A stretch of DNA of 64,000 nt from Kineosporiaceae bacterium (GTDB lineage Bacteria > Actinomycetota > Actinomycetes > Actinomycetales > Kineosporiaceae), in the NCBI GenBank assembly GCA_016713225.1, contig JADJPO010000006.1, forward strand, positions 124,001 through 188,000. Reading direction: 5' to 3'. The translations under genes and the position numbers were made by a program. This document shows positions 50,385 through 59,800 of the stretch, one piece after another. Under the pieces are notes generated by a model, which was given only the letters and a program-made list of their open reading frames with translations, made no database searches and was not told where the DNA came from. Position 1 is the stretch's first letter, and the number at the start of each line of letters is the position of its first letter.

Positions 50385-50950
50385 CTCACTTCTCGGTGAC
50401 GTTGCCGCCCAGCTGGTTCGAGTTCGACGGGTGGCGGGCGACCCATACCGGCGAGCTGGCCCGCCTGGTCGACCGGCGCCTGGAGGAGCAGCCGTCCTTG
50501 GCCCCGCTCCGCGGGAGGATCGTGCGCTCGCTGCGTGACGTCGCCGTGCAGGCCGATCGGGCAGGAGTGGTGTTCGCCGCGGCGATGGTCGAGCCGTTGA
50601 CCGATCGGAATCTGTTGCTGGCCAGCGCTTTCGGTGCAGTCCAGGATGTTCCGGAGGGGGTCGGCGATCCGGATGTCGAGACGATCGCGGCCCAGATCAC
50701 CTCGACGGCCGGACGCCACGTGACCATGACGGAGATACCGGCGGGGCGATGCGTCCGGGTGACGGCGGTGCAGCCGTCGGATGAGGCGGACCGCTCGGTG
50801 ACCATGCAGACGTTGGTGCCCGTTCCGGGTGAGCAACGGGTGCTGAACTTCGTCATGAGCAGCCCCCATGTCGAATTGGCCGACGCGCTGCTGGACCTGT
50901 TCGACGCGGTCAGTTCGACCGTGCAGTGGAGCCCGTCCGCCGACAGCTGA
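50381..50950 (+). CDS. Hypothetical protein, coupled to the T7-like locus
   Basis: 189 residues. It opens TLPPSWFEFDGWRATHTGEL, contains RAGVVFAAAMVEPLTDRNLL and GEQRVLNFVMSSPHVELADA, an alpha/beta pattern without a signal peptide or membrane helix. I do not recognise the family. The ATG overlaps the stop of the preceding small gene, and the WXG100 gene follows after 71 bases. A cytoplasmic accessory or effector chaperone role is possible but inferred only from position. Confidence 0.65.
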   Translation: MTHFSVTLPPSWFEFDGWRATHTGELARLVDRRLEEQPSLAPLRGRIVRSLRDVAVQADRAGVVFAAAMVEPLTDRNLLLASAFGAVQDVPEGVGDPDVETIAAQITSTAGRHVTMTEIPAGRCVRVTAVQPSDEADRSVTMQTLVPVPGEQRVLNFVMSSPHVELADALLDLFDAVSSTVQWSPSADS

Positions 50951-51021
50951 TCGCGGCTCACCCCAGAACCTCCGCCCGTCCGGGTCGGAGGTGGATCAAA
51001 CACACCCGAAGGAGTTTCGCC

Positions 51022-51312
51022 ATGCCCAACATCCATGTCGACTATGCCGAGTTGAGCTCGACCGCGAGCCGGTTGACCAGCGGTCAATCCGAGCTGGAGG
51101 GGCTGCTGCGGCAGCTCCACTCGGTGGTGCAGAACCTGGTCGCGTCGGGCTTCGTCACGGACCGCGCATCCCGCAGTTTCGACGAGTCCTACGCCCAGTG
51201 GACCAAGGGCGCCACCGACGTCATCGGCGGGTTGAGCGGCATGTCGCAGTTCTTGAACAAGGCCATCGCCGATCACCAGTCGCTCGACGCTCAGCTGAGC
51301 ACGGGTGCCTGA
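51022..51312 (+). CDS. WXG100 family type VII secretion target
   Basis: 96 residues, ATG behind GAAGGAG. Two helices joined near residue 40, where the usual WXG turn is replaced by SGF (LVASGFVTDRASRSFDESYA); the second helix ends DVIGGLSGMSQFLNKAI. Length and helix spacing are exactly those of WXG100 proteins, and the Trp-less turn is known in other branches. It would pair with the N-terminal helices of the RHS protein that starts 6 bases after it, for export through an EssC/EccC-driven system. Confidence 0.85.
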   Translation: MPNIHVDYAELSSTASRLTSGQSELEGLLRQLHSVVQNLVASGFVTDRASRSFDESYAQWTKGATDVIGGLSGMSQFLNKAIADHQSLDAQLSTGA

Positions 51313-51317
51313 TCACC

Positions 51318-54300
51318 ATGGCGGACTGGGGGATCCTCGGCCTGGGTGGTGATCCGGCACCGGGCGATACGCCGGCGGTGCGGTCTGCGGGGCAACGTTG
51401 GGCGGCGGATGCCGATGTCGCGGCGCGGTCCGTGGCCCGGCTGCGCGGCGCCTCGGGAGCAGCCGACGGCATCGGCATGGTCGGTGACTACGCCCCCGTC
51501 TTCCGGGAGGCACTGTCGACCCTTCCGGGGGAGCTGAGCGCCGTCGAACGCTCCTACCGACGATGCGGTCACGCCCTGACCACGTTCGCCGGATCACTCG
51601 ACCACGCCCAGTCGTTGGCCCGGACCGCGCTTCGTCGAGGCGTTGATGCGCAGTGCGCCTACGACGGTGAGCTGCACCGGATTCGCACCGTGCTGCCGCC
51701 GACCCACGCGCTGGACCTGTCCCCGCGCGGGTTGGCGGCGCCGGCGGTCGAGGCCGGGACCGTGGGCCTGGACGAGGGGCTGCGGGGGCAGATTCGCGTC
51801 GCCGCGGCACGAGCACGCCAGGCCACGGCCGAGAAGGACGCCGCGCGCCGGCTCGCACTGCAAGCCGCCGAGGTGCGGGGCGACGCCGAGATCCGCGCGG
51901 TACGCGACCTGGACGATGCCGCCGAGGGAGTGCGCGACGCGTCGTTCTGGCAGCAGGCTTGGAACGTCGTGTCGAGCCCGTTCCGGTCGTGGGACGGCTT
52001 CGTCGACGCCTGCGGCGCACTGGCCGTCGTGCTGTCGATTGCCGCCCTGTTCTTCGGCGGGCCGGTGGTCTGGGCGTTGTTCGCCGTATCGGCGGTGCTC
52101 GCGGCCGCGACGGCGGTGAAGGTCGCCCAGCATCGGGCGGGCGTCGGTGAGTTGGCGTGGTCGATGCTCGGGGTGATCCCCGGCGGGGCCGTGCTGGGCC
52201 GGGCGCGGTTGCTGTTGGCCGCCGGGCCGGTTGCGCGCTTCGTGGCGCCGCTGCGCCGACTACAGGCCATGGCCCGCACCGGCGCGGGGCGCTCGTGGGG
52301 TTCGGTGCGACGAGGAGCGATGACGACGCTGTCGTCGCTGCGCCGCACCGTCACCAAGGACCCGATCGACCTGGCCTCGGGTGAGGTGGTGCTCACCCAG
52401 GTCGACCTGTCGCTGCCCGGTGCGCTGCCGTTGCTGCTGAAGCGGACTCACGTGTCGTCGTATCGCAGCGGGCGCTGGTTCGGGCCGAACTGGGCGTCGA
52501 GTCTGGACGAACACCTCGAGATCGACTCTGGCGTGGTGCACTTCGCGCGGGCCGACGGCAGCGTGCTGACCTTTCCCCTGCCGACTCGGGGCGAGGTGTC
52601 GCGTCCGGTCGCGGGTGAGCAGCTCGAGTTGACTCGCGTCGAGGCCGGGTATGTGGTGACCGACCCGCGTAGCGGGGTGTCGTCCTGGTTCGGCCGCCCT
52701 CAGGCAGGGGACGGGCCGGACGCCGCCCTGATGGCGATCGTCGATCGCAACGGGCACCGGATCGACGTCGACTACGGCGGTGACGGTCAACTGCTCGGGC
52801 TGCGGCACTCCGGTGGGTATCACGTCGTCCTCGACACCGCCGACGAACGGGTGCACGCCATCTCGCTGTTGCGCGCCGGCGGTGATCTCCTCCGGGTGGT
52901 GGCCTTCGGCTACGACGAGGCGGGGCGGTTGGCCGCGGTGGTGAACTCCTCGGGGCTGCCGCTGCGGTTCGAGTACGACGACGCCGGGCGGATGACCCGG
53001 TGGGAGGACCGCAACGGCAATTGGTATGCCTACTCCTACGACGAGCTGGGCCGGTGTGTGCAGGGCAGCGGGATCGGCGGGGTGCTCGACTGCACCCTCG
53101 AGTTCGACCCTGGGCAGCGCCGGACGACGTACACCGACTCGTTGGGCCAGGTCACCACCTACCGGATGAACGAGGCCGGGCGGGTGATCTCGGTGACCGA
53201 CCCGCTCGGTGGGGTGGAACTCACGGACTGGGATGCGTTCGACCAGGTCGTCTCGCACACCGACGCACACGGTGCCACCACGCGCTACGACTATGCCCCG
53301 GGCGGCGTCGACCTGGTCGGCGTGCGGCGGGCCGATGGCGCCCGGGTGCAGGTCACCTACGAGGCGCATCTGCCGGTGGACGTGGTCGAGGCGGACGGGT
53401 TGGTGTGGCGGTACCGGCGCGACGAACGCGGCAACCTGGTCGAGGTCATCGATCCGACGGGGGCCTCGGTGCAGTACCTCCGGCGGGACGACGGGTGCGT
53501 GGTCACCGTGGTCGATCCGTTGGGTCATCGCGTCGAGATCGAGCCGAATCCAGCCGGCTTGCCGACTCGTATCGATGCGGGAGTGGGCCGGACGGTGTTG
53601 CGACGCGATGCCTTCGGCCGCCTGACCTCGGTCGAGGGGCCGGCGGGCGTCGTCCAGACCGCCACGTACTCCCCGGAGGGGTGGCTGACCACGCTCGGTT
53701 CGCCCGGCGGCGAGCTGGAGTCCTGGGTTCACGACGGCGAGGGCAACGTCGTGCAGCATCGGGACGGCGCCGGGCGGCTGACGCGTACCGAGTACGGGTG
53801 GTTCGACCAGCCGTCGGCGGTGATTCGGCCCGACGGATCACGCCTGAGCGTGCAGCACGACAGCGAGTTGCGCCTGACCGCCCTGGTCGATCCGCTCGGG
53901 CGGGAGTGGACCTACGCGTACGACGCCGCGGGACGCCTGGTGCGCGAGCAGGACGTCAACGGCCGTGAACTGCGCTACCGGCGCGATGCGGTGGGCCGGG
54001 TGGTGTCACGCATCAATCCGCTGGGCCAGCAGGTCGGCTACCGCTGGGACGTGCTGGGCCGGCTGGTGGTCAAGGACGTCGCCGGGGTGCGCACCGAGTT
54101 CGGCTACGACCTGATGGGTCGACTGGTGTCGAGCACCGGTCCGGACACCGCGTTGACGATCGAACTCGATGCGCTCGGCCGGGTGGTCGCCGAGAGCTGG
54201 GACGGGCGGCGGGTCGACGTCGCATTCGATGCGGCGGGCCACAGGGTCTCGCGGGTGACACCCAGCGGCGCCCGGAGCACGTGGTCGTTCGACGCGGTCG

Positions 54301-55850
54301 GGCAGCCGCTGGAGTTGTCGACGGCGGGACGGAGTGTCGCCTTTCGGCACGACGCCGCCGGGCGCGAGGTGGGGCGCCGGGTGGGCGGCCTGCGGCTCGG
54401 CCAGGAGTGGAACGCGGCCGGGCAGTTGGTGGCGCAGTACCTCGGTGACGAGCCGGCCGGCGAGCCTGCTCAGCTGCGCAGCTACCGGTACGCGGGTGCG
54501 TCGCGGCTCGTGGGCGTCACCGATCGGCTTCGTGGGCTGCGCGAGTTCACCCTGGATGCGCTCGATCGGGTCATCGCTGTCGCCTCCGACGCCGGGTGTG
54601 AGGACTACGGCTACGACCCGGCCGGCACTCTGGCGCTCGGCGTGTGGCCCGGCCGCCGGGACGGTGGCTCGCCGGGAGGTGAACGCCGGGTGGTGGGCAC
54701 GATGATCCGGCGGGCGGGCGACGTCCGGTGCCACCACGATCGGGCCGGCCGGGTGACGACGCGGCGGGTGGCCGGCGCGTCCGGTGAGGACCGGGTGTGG
54801 CGCTACGCCTGGGACGCCGAGGATCGTCTGGTTGCCGTGCTCGATCCGGACGGCGGGCGGTGGCGCTACCGCTACGACGGACTCGGCCGGCGCGTGGCCA
54901 AGCAGCGTCTCGGCGAGGACGACACCGTGCTCGCCGAGGAGACGTTCGTCTGGGACGGCGTGCGCCTCGCCGAGCACGTGGCGTCCGACGGGCGGGTGAC
55001 GACGTGGGACTGGCACCCCGATCGGCACCAGCCCGTGACCCAGGTGCAGCGCGAGCCGTCCGGGGGACGTCCCAGCGGGGACGTCAGTGGCGACGCGGAC
55101 GAGCAGGACTGGTTCGACGTCGAGTTCTACGCCATCGTCACCGACCTGATCGGCACCCCGACCGAGCTGGTGGACGACGCCGGTCAGGTGGTCTGGCACA
55201 GCCGCACCACGCTCTGGGGTGCTTCGGCCGACGACGAGTCGGAGCCGTTGTGCCCGTTGAGATTCCCGGGCCAGTACCGCGACACCGAGACCGGCCTCGA
55301 CTACACCCTGCACCGCTACTACGACCCGCTGGTCGGTGCGTTCCTCAGCCCTGATCCGCTGGGGCTGCAGCCGGGGCCGAACCCTCACAGCTACGTCCCC
55401 AACCCCACCACGTGGACCGATCCGCTCGGACTGACCCCGTGCCGGCCATTGGGGTTCGCCAGCGCCGAGGAATTCGAGAACTTCGGGCGGCAGTTGTATG
55501 CCGGGCTCGACCAAGCTGGTCATGCCGGGACGACGGCGGTCTTCCAGGGCAGCTCGGTGACGGGATTCAAGTTCACGACGGGTGAGCCCTTCGACGTGGG
55601 ACGGCTCAGTGACTTCGACATCAGCCTGGTCGGTCGTCCACTCCTGGAGCGGGCCGTCGACCTCGGATCGGCGACCCGATCCAGGGGTATGAGGACGGCG
55701 CCCCTCACGGAGGCAATCTTGGGGGATCTCGGGCTCGCTGACACCTGGCAGGGGCTGGAGAGATTGGCCGGTCGAGATGTGCACTTCATGGCCTACCGGT
55801 CGATCGAGAATGCCTTGGGTCGAGGGCCCGGAATCGTCGTACCACGATGA
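51318..55850 (+). CDS. RHS-repeat polymorphic toxin with putative nucleotidyltransferase-fold C-terminus
   Basis: 1510 residues. Residues 1-190 are a helical, type VII-like leader domain; a hydrophobic hairpin lies at about 232-270; the DUF6531-type segment (DPIDLASGEVVLTQVDLSLP) starts near 348; then about 20 RHS/YD repeats (for example YDELGRCVQGSG, YDAAGRLVREQDVNGRELRY). The RHS core motif GQYRDTETGLDYTLHRYYDP then LVGAFLSPDPLGL ends near 1372, after which a 138-residue tip is unique. The tip contains GSS (about 1411) and SDFDIS (about 1431), resembling the G-S...D-x-D motif of polymerase-beta-type nucleotidyltransferases. The start is 6 bases after the WXG100 gene. A 97-residue gene follows as immunity candidate. 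Confidence 0.88.
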   Translation: MADWGILGLGGDPAPGDTPAVRSAGQRWAADADVAARSVARLRGASGAADGIGMVGDYAPVFREALSTLPGELSAVERSYRRCGHALTTFAGSLDHAQSLARTALRRGVDAQCAYDGELHRIRTVLPPTHALDLSPRGLAAPAVEAGTVGLDEGLRGQIRVAAARARQATAEKDAARRLALQAAEVRGDAEIRAVRDLDDAAEGVRDASFWQQAWNVVSSPFRSWDGFVDACGALAVVLSIAALFFGGPVVWALFAVSAVLAAATAVKVAQHRAGVGELAWSMLGVIPGGAVLGRARLLLAAGPVARFVAPLRRLQAMARTGAGRSWGSVRRGAMTTLSSLRRTVTKDPIDLASGEVVLTQVDLSLPGALPLLLKRTHVSSYRSGRWFGPNWASSLDEHLEIDSGVVHFARADGSVLTFPLPTRGEVSRPVAGEQLELTRVEAGYVVTDPRSGVSSWFGRPQAGDGPDAALMAIVDRNGHRIDVDYGGDGQLLGLRHSGGYHVVLDTADERVHAISLLRAGGDLLRVVAFGYDEAGRLAAVVNSSGLPLRFEYDDAGRMTRWEDRNGNWYAYSYDELGRCVQGSGIGGVLDCTLEFDPGQRRTTYTDSLGQVTTYRMNEAGRVISVTDPLGGVELTDWDAFDQVVSHTDAHGATTRYDYAPGGVDLVGVRRADGARVQVTYEAHLPVDVVEADGLVWRYRRDERGNLVEVIDPTGASVQYLRRDDGCVVTVVDPLGHRVEIEPNPAGLPTRIDAGVGRTVLRRDAFGRLTSVEGPAGVVQTATYSPEGWLTTLGSPGGELESWVHDGEGNVVQHRDGAGRLTRTEYGWFDQPSAVIRPDGSRLSVQHDSELRLTALVDPLGREWTYAYDAAGRLVREQDVNGRELRYRRDAVGRVVSRINPLGQQVGYRWDVLGRLVVKDVAGVRTEFGYDLMGRLVSSTGPDTALTIELDALGRVVAESWDGRRVDVAFDAAGHRVSRVTPSGARSTWSFDAVGQPLELSTAGRSVAFRHDAAGREVGRRVGGLRLGQEWNAAGQLVAQYLGDEPAGEPAQLRSYRYAGASRLVGVTDRLRGLREFTLDALDRVIAVASDAGCEDYGYDPAGTLALGVWPGRRDGGSPGGERRVVGTMIRRAGDVRCHHDRAGRVTTRRVAGASGEDRVWRYAWDAEDRLVAVLDPDGGRWRYRYDGLGRRVAKQRLGEDDTVLAEETFVWDGVRLAEHVASDGRVTTWDWHPDRHQPVTQVQREPSGGRPSGDVSGDADEQDWFDVEFYAIVTDLIGTPTELVDDAGQVVWHSRTTLWGASADDESEPLCPLRFPGQYRDTETGLDYTLHRYYDPLVGAFLSPDPLGLQPGPNPHSYVPNPTTWTDPLGLTPCRPLGFASAEEFENFGRQLYAGLDQAGHAGTTAVFQGSSVTGFKFTTGEPFDVGRLSDFDISLVGRPLLERAVDLGSATRSRGMRTAPLTEAILGDLGLADTWQGLERLAGRDVHFMAYRSIENALGRGPGIVVPR

Positions 55851-55866
55851 GACGGAGTGAGGTCTG

Positions 55867-56160
55867 ATGCGCACCCTGGCGTTCGGTTCCCGTGATGACA
55901 TGGACACGACACAACGTCGCATCGCGGCAGCCTTGGGAGTCACCTTTGCCTTGCACGACAGCTTCTTCTTTGGCGGTGACTATTACTTGGCCAAGTCCGA
56001 CCACTTGCGCATCAGCGTGCAGCGCAACTTCGTCGAGGATGACGGCGATCTCACTCGGCCCGAGCTGCCCGAACACCAAGTTGTCGTCTACATCACGCAA
56101 AAGAATGACGACTCGCCTTTGGACGCTGCGGCCATGGGGCTCGACCCCAGCCCGTCGTAG
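55867..56160 (+). CDS. Candidate immunity protein for the RHS toxin
   Basis: 97 residues, ATG behind GGAGTGAGG, 17 bases after the RHS stop. Mixed alpha/beta, no signal peptide, no recognised family (GVTFALHDSFFFGGDYYLAK, then LRISVQRNFVEDDGD). Base composition is less GC-rich than the genes around it, as for the toxin tip, consistent with horizontal exchange of the toxin-immunity module. Position directly after an RHS tip is where immunity genes lie, so the role is inferred from position. Confidence 0.75.
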   Translation: MRTLAFGSRDDMDTTQRRIAAALGVTFALHDSFFFGGDYYLAKSDHLRISVQRNFVEDDGDLTRPELPEHQVVVYITQKNDDSPLDAAAMGLDPSPS

Positions 56161-56169
56161 GGGGTCTGA

Positions 56170-56760
56170 TCACTCGCTCGAGGCGCCGATGGTCCGGGCG
56201 ATCTCGGAAGGCAGCGGATAGGGCCGCTCGGCGGGGAGGAGGGCGGGGTTGTCGGTGACAGCATGCTGCACCTCGCGCGCCTGCTCGGTGATGTCGGTGA
56301 GGCGCACGATCCAGTCGTCCACGTAGGCCGGCACCACCGCCTCGCCGAGTCCGACCTGGAGCGAGCGCCAGGGGAGTGGCTCGAAGGTGGCCGTGCGCTC
56401 CGGATCCCACTGGACCCGCACCGGGCTGAGGGCCTTGCGGTGCTGCCAGGTCTCGTCGTCGGGGTAGACCTCGGCATCGAAGTGGCTCAGGCAGGCCTGC
56501 GACAGCGCCGACTCGAATCCCGCCCGGGTGATGTCGATGGCCAGGATGCGTTCCTGCCCCGGCTTGGTACCCCATCCGCAGCGGTACATCATCCACAGGA
56601 ACGAGGGTTTGATCCACGTCATGCGATCGCGCTTGAACGGCGCCACGAACCGCCCAGCGGCCACCGCCGCCCCCGCGATCGAGGGTGAATAGGCCTGGTA
56701 CACCCGCACCGTGTCCTCGTCGAACAGGGCCCGAACCTGGCGCATCGGCGGGGTGATCAC
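56170..56760 (-). CDS. DUF4291 family protein
   Basis: 196 residues. The family blocks are clear: RQVRALFDEDTVRVYQAYSP, AVAAGRFVAPFKRDRMTWIK followed by PSFLWMMYRCGWGTKPGQER, and ILAIDITRAGFESAL. The function of DUF4291 is not established to my knowledge. GTG 56760 was chosen because TAGGTT lies 7 bases upstream; ten more residues from ATG 56790 are less likely. It converges on the immunity gene (9 bases between stops) and is followed upstream by a large hairpin. Confidence 0.88.
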   Translation of the reverse strand: MITPPMRQVRALFDEDTVRVYQAYSPSIAGAAVAAGRFVAPFKRDRMTWIKPSFLWMMYRCGWGTKPGQERILAIDITRAGFESALSQACLSHFDAEVYPDDETWQHRKALSPVRVQWDPERTATFEPLPWRSLQVGLGEAVVPAYVDDWIVRLTDITEQAREVQHAVTDNPALLPAERPYPLPSEIARTIGASSE

Positions 56761-56782
56761 GAGGCCAAACCTAGCCAGCCGA

Positions 56783-56847
56783 TCGCCCAAAGACCCGAAA
56801 TGGCCGCTATCCGGCCGCCACAGCAGCCGATTCGGGTCTTTGGGCGA
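56783..56847. repeat. Long hairpin, 17-bp perfect arms with nested stem
   Basis: TCGCCCAAAGACCCGAA (56783-56799) and TTCGGGTCTTTGGGCGA (56831-56847), perfect over 17 bases, with GGCCG/CGGCC inside the 31-base loop. It lies between the minus-strand FHA-FtsK stop (56888) and the DUF4291 start, so it may terminate the former. Confidence 0.9.
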
Positions 56848-56887
56848 GGACTCGAGTGGGCTGAGGCGGGTCGACGTCAGTGGGTGG

Positions 56888-59800
56888 TCAGCAGTCGGCG
56901 GGTGCCTGGGCCACCTGGATCAGGGTTGCGCTGCGCCCCGAGGCGAGATAGCCCCGACCGGGCGGAGCGGCGACGAGCTGGTCTGCCTCCAACGTCAGGC
57001 CGTGCTCGCGGGCATCCTGGAGCCGGGTCGGGGTGAGCAGCAGCCGGTGGCCGGACTCGATCGCCCGCTCCACCAGTGGTGTGATGCCGCGCCGCCGGCG
57101 GTTGAGCACGGCCAGCCCGTCGCCGGCCATCACCAGACAGCGCCGCCCCAGGGCCTCGTCCGCGATCTCCTCCAGCAGGCTCGGCAGGTCCTCGAAGCCC
57201 TGCGCGGTGGGCTTCACGGACACCTGATGCACGTCGTCCACCAGCACGGCGTAGCGGGCGCCCAGGCGTTCGGCAGCGCACCGCAGGGCGGCGTCGTCCA
57301 CGGCCGGCCCGCGCACCACCTCGACCAACCCGGACGCCGCGACGTCGGCCAACGGTGAGCGGGCCGACGCGATCAGCAGCACCGGAATCCCCACTCTCAC
57401 CAGGCCCTCGAGCAGGGTGCGCAGCGTGGTCGAGCGGCCCGACCGGGGCGGCCCGGAGATCATCATCACCGACGGCCCCTCGTCGAACAGCTGCACCGAG
57501 ACCGGCTCGACCGACGGTCCGCCGACACCCACGACCACGCTGCCCGGAGTGCCATCGGTGTCAGCCTTCAGCTCGGTCAGGTCAACCTGCGCCGGCAGCG
57601 CCGGAATCGGCGTCACGGTCGAGCCGGTCCACGACATCGCCTGCAACGACTCCGTCACCAGGTCCTCGGCCGACACTTCCGTCAGGCAGAGCTGCACGTG
57701 GTGCCCGGTCGCGGCGTCCACGGCCCGCCCCGGCAGCACCGGCGGCAGCGTCGTGCCGGACGCCACGCAGGCACGCCGGTCCTCCTCCCGCGGGAAGGGC
57801 AGCACCAGGCGCCGCTGGTACTGCTCGGCCACCTTGCTGCTCGCCAGGGCCGGCCCGCCGATGGCCACCACGTGCACCCCCACGGTCACCCCGACCGCGA
57901 TCACCTCGCGCAACGTGGTGAGCAGGCTGGTCTCGACGAACGCCGGGTCGGCCCGGTTCTCGAACACCTCCCAGCCGTCGATCACGACCACGATCGGTGG
58001 CCCCACCGCCAGCCCGGTCCCGTTGTCGGACAGCCGAACCCAGCGCCGGCGTTCCACCTCGCCCGCGAGCCACTGCACCAAACGCCGCACCCGGTCCGGC
58101 TCGGCGGCCGAGATCACAGCCCCGCACTGCGGCAGCCGGGCCCAGGCCGCCAACCCCGACGGCACCCGCTCGACGACGTACAGGTGCACCTGATCGGGCC
58201 GAAACCGTTGCGCCAGAGCCGTGATCAGAGTGCGAGCGAACGTCGTCCGGCCGGTCTGCGAGCCACCGCACACCAGCACCCGATCCGTCCCCGCCAGATC
58301 GAGGACGGCGCGTGGCTGGCGCTGGCGCTCCGGCTCGTCGACCACCCCGAACGGAACGGCTGACGGCGTATCCCCGGGTGCGGTACCGATGATCTCGGCC
58401 AGCTCGATCCGGTCGGCCAGGGGCGGCAACACCGGACGGAACGGGGCCACGAACCCCTGCGCCGCCCGCTCGATCGCGGCGATCACCAGGTCCTGATCCG
58501 TTGGCCCCGACGTCGACTCGACCACCTGGGCGCGCGGCAGCCCGACCACCGACCACGCCACCTGGCGCACGCTCACCGGCGGCGGCCCCTGGTCGCGGGC
58601 CGATCCACCGAGGTAGCCGGACTGGAAGGTCCGGGGCAATCGCACCTCGTCCGTGGTGCACAAGATCAGCCCGCGCCCCCGCAGCCGCCCCGGGATGCCC
58701 GCCGCCTCGGGTGAGTCCAGCACCTCGACGCTGTCGGCCGCCTCGTTCTGGCGCAACGAGATCCGCAGTGTGATGTTGTTCCTCAGCTCGGGCGACAGCT
58801 TGCCCTGCAGCGACTGGGTGGCCAGCACCAGGTGCATCCCCAGTGAGCGCCCCTTGGCGGCGACGTTCACCAGCTCCTTCAGGAAGTCGCCGTCCACCTC
58901 GAGCACCCGGGCGAACTCGTCGAAGACGACCACCAACCGAGGCAGCGCTGGCATCGCCGGCAGCGTCGATGACGACTCACCGCCGTTCGCGTGGCGCGCC
59001 GTCCAGTAGTCATCGATCTCGCCCCCGAACGGGGCCAGGATCGACTCGCGCCGAGCGACCTCGGTGCGCACCGACGCCAGCACCCGCTGCGCCGCCGCCT
59101 GATCGAAGACCTCGGCCGCGGTGCGCCCGGTCGATCGGATCAGCGACACCACGTGCGGACACCGCTCGAACGGCAGGAACGCGCTGCCGCCCTTGAAGTC
59201 CACCAACACCAGGTTCAGTTCGTCGGGCGCATTGGCCAGCAACAGCGAGGTCACGAATGTCTGCAGCAGAATGCTCTTGCCCGCCCCGGTGGCCCCACCC
59301 AGCATCGTGTGCGGCCCCTGGCGCGCGAGGTCGACGTACACCACGCCCTCGGCATCCGCCCCCAGGGGAACCCGCGTCGTCGGCCCGGACTCCTTGCGCC
59401 ACAACGAGAGAACGTGCCCCGGAGTGAACGACGCCGGCAGATCGACCAGGTCGGTGAACCGCACCGGGAACGGCACCGCTCGCCCTGCCGTGGCCAACAG
59501 CAGCCGGTCGCGCAGCGGACACAACGCCCGCGCCACCTGCTCGGCCTGCAGCGGCGTACACCCCTCGGCCAGCGCGATGATCGGCGCCTCACTGCGGGCG
59601 CGGGTGACGCTCACCCGCGACAGCGCCCCCCGCCCGCCGGACAGCCCCGGGATCGCCGTGGCGGCCTCGAGCCGACACTGCGCCCGCGCCTCGTGCAGCG
59701 AGCCGACGTCCGTGCACAGGGTGTAGACGCCCACGCCCGGCCCGTCGCGCAGCACCTCCTTCATGCCGCTGAGCTCGCGCAGGTTCAGCGCCCCGATCAG

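Noticed and set aside
54006..55943. 645-codon open frame antisense to the RHS gene
   Set aside because: It mirrors the RHS coding frame, is full of His/Arg/Gly as expected for a reverse reading of GC-rich DNA, and shows no protein family pattern.
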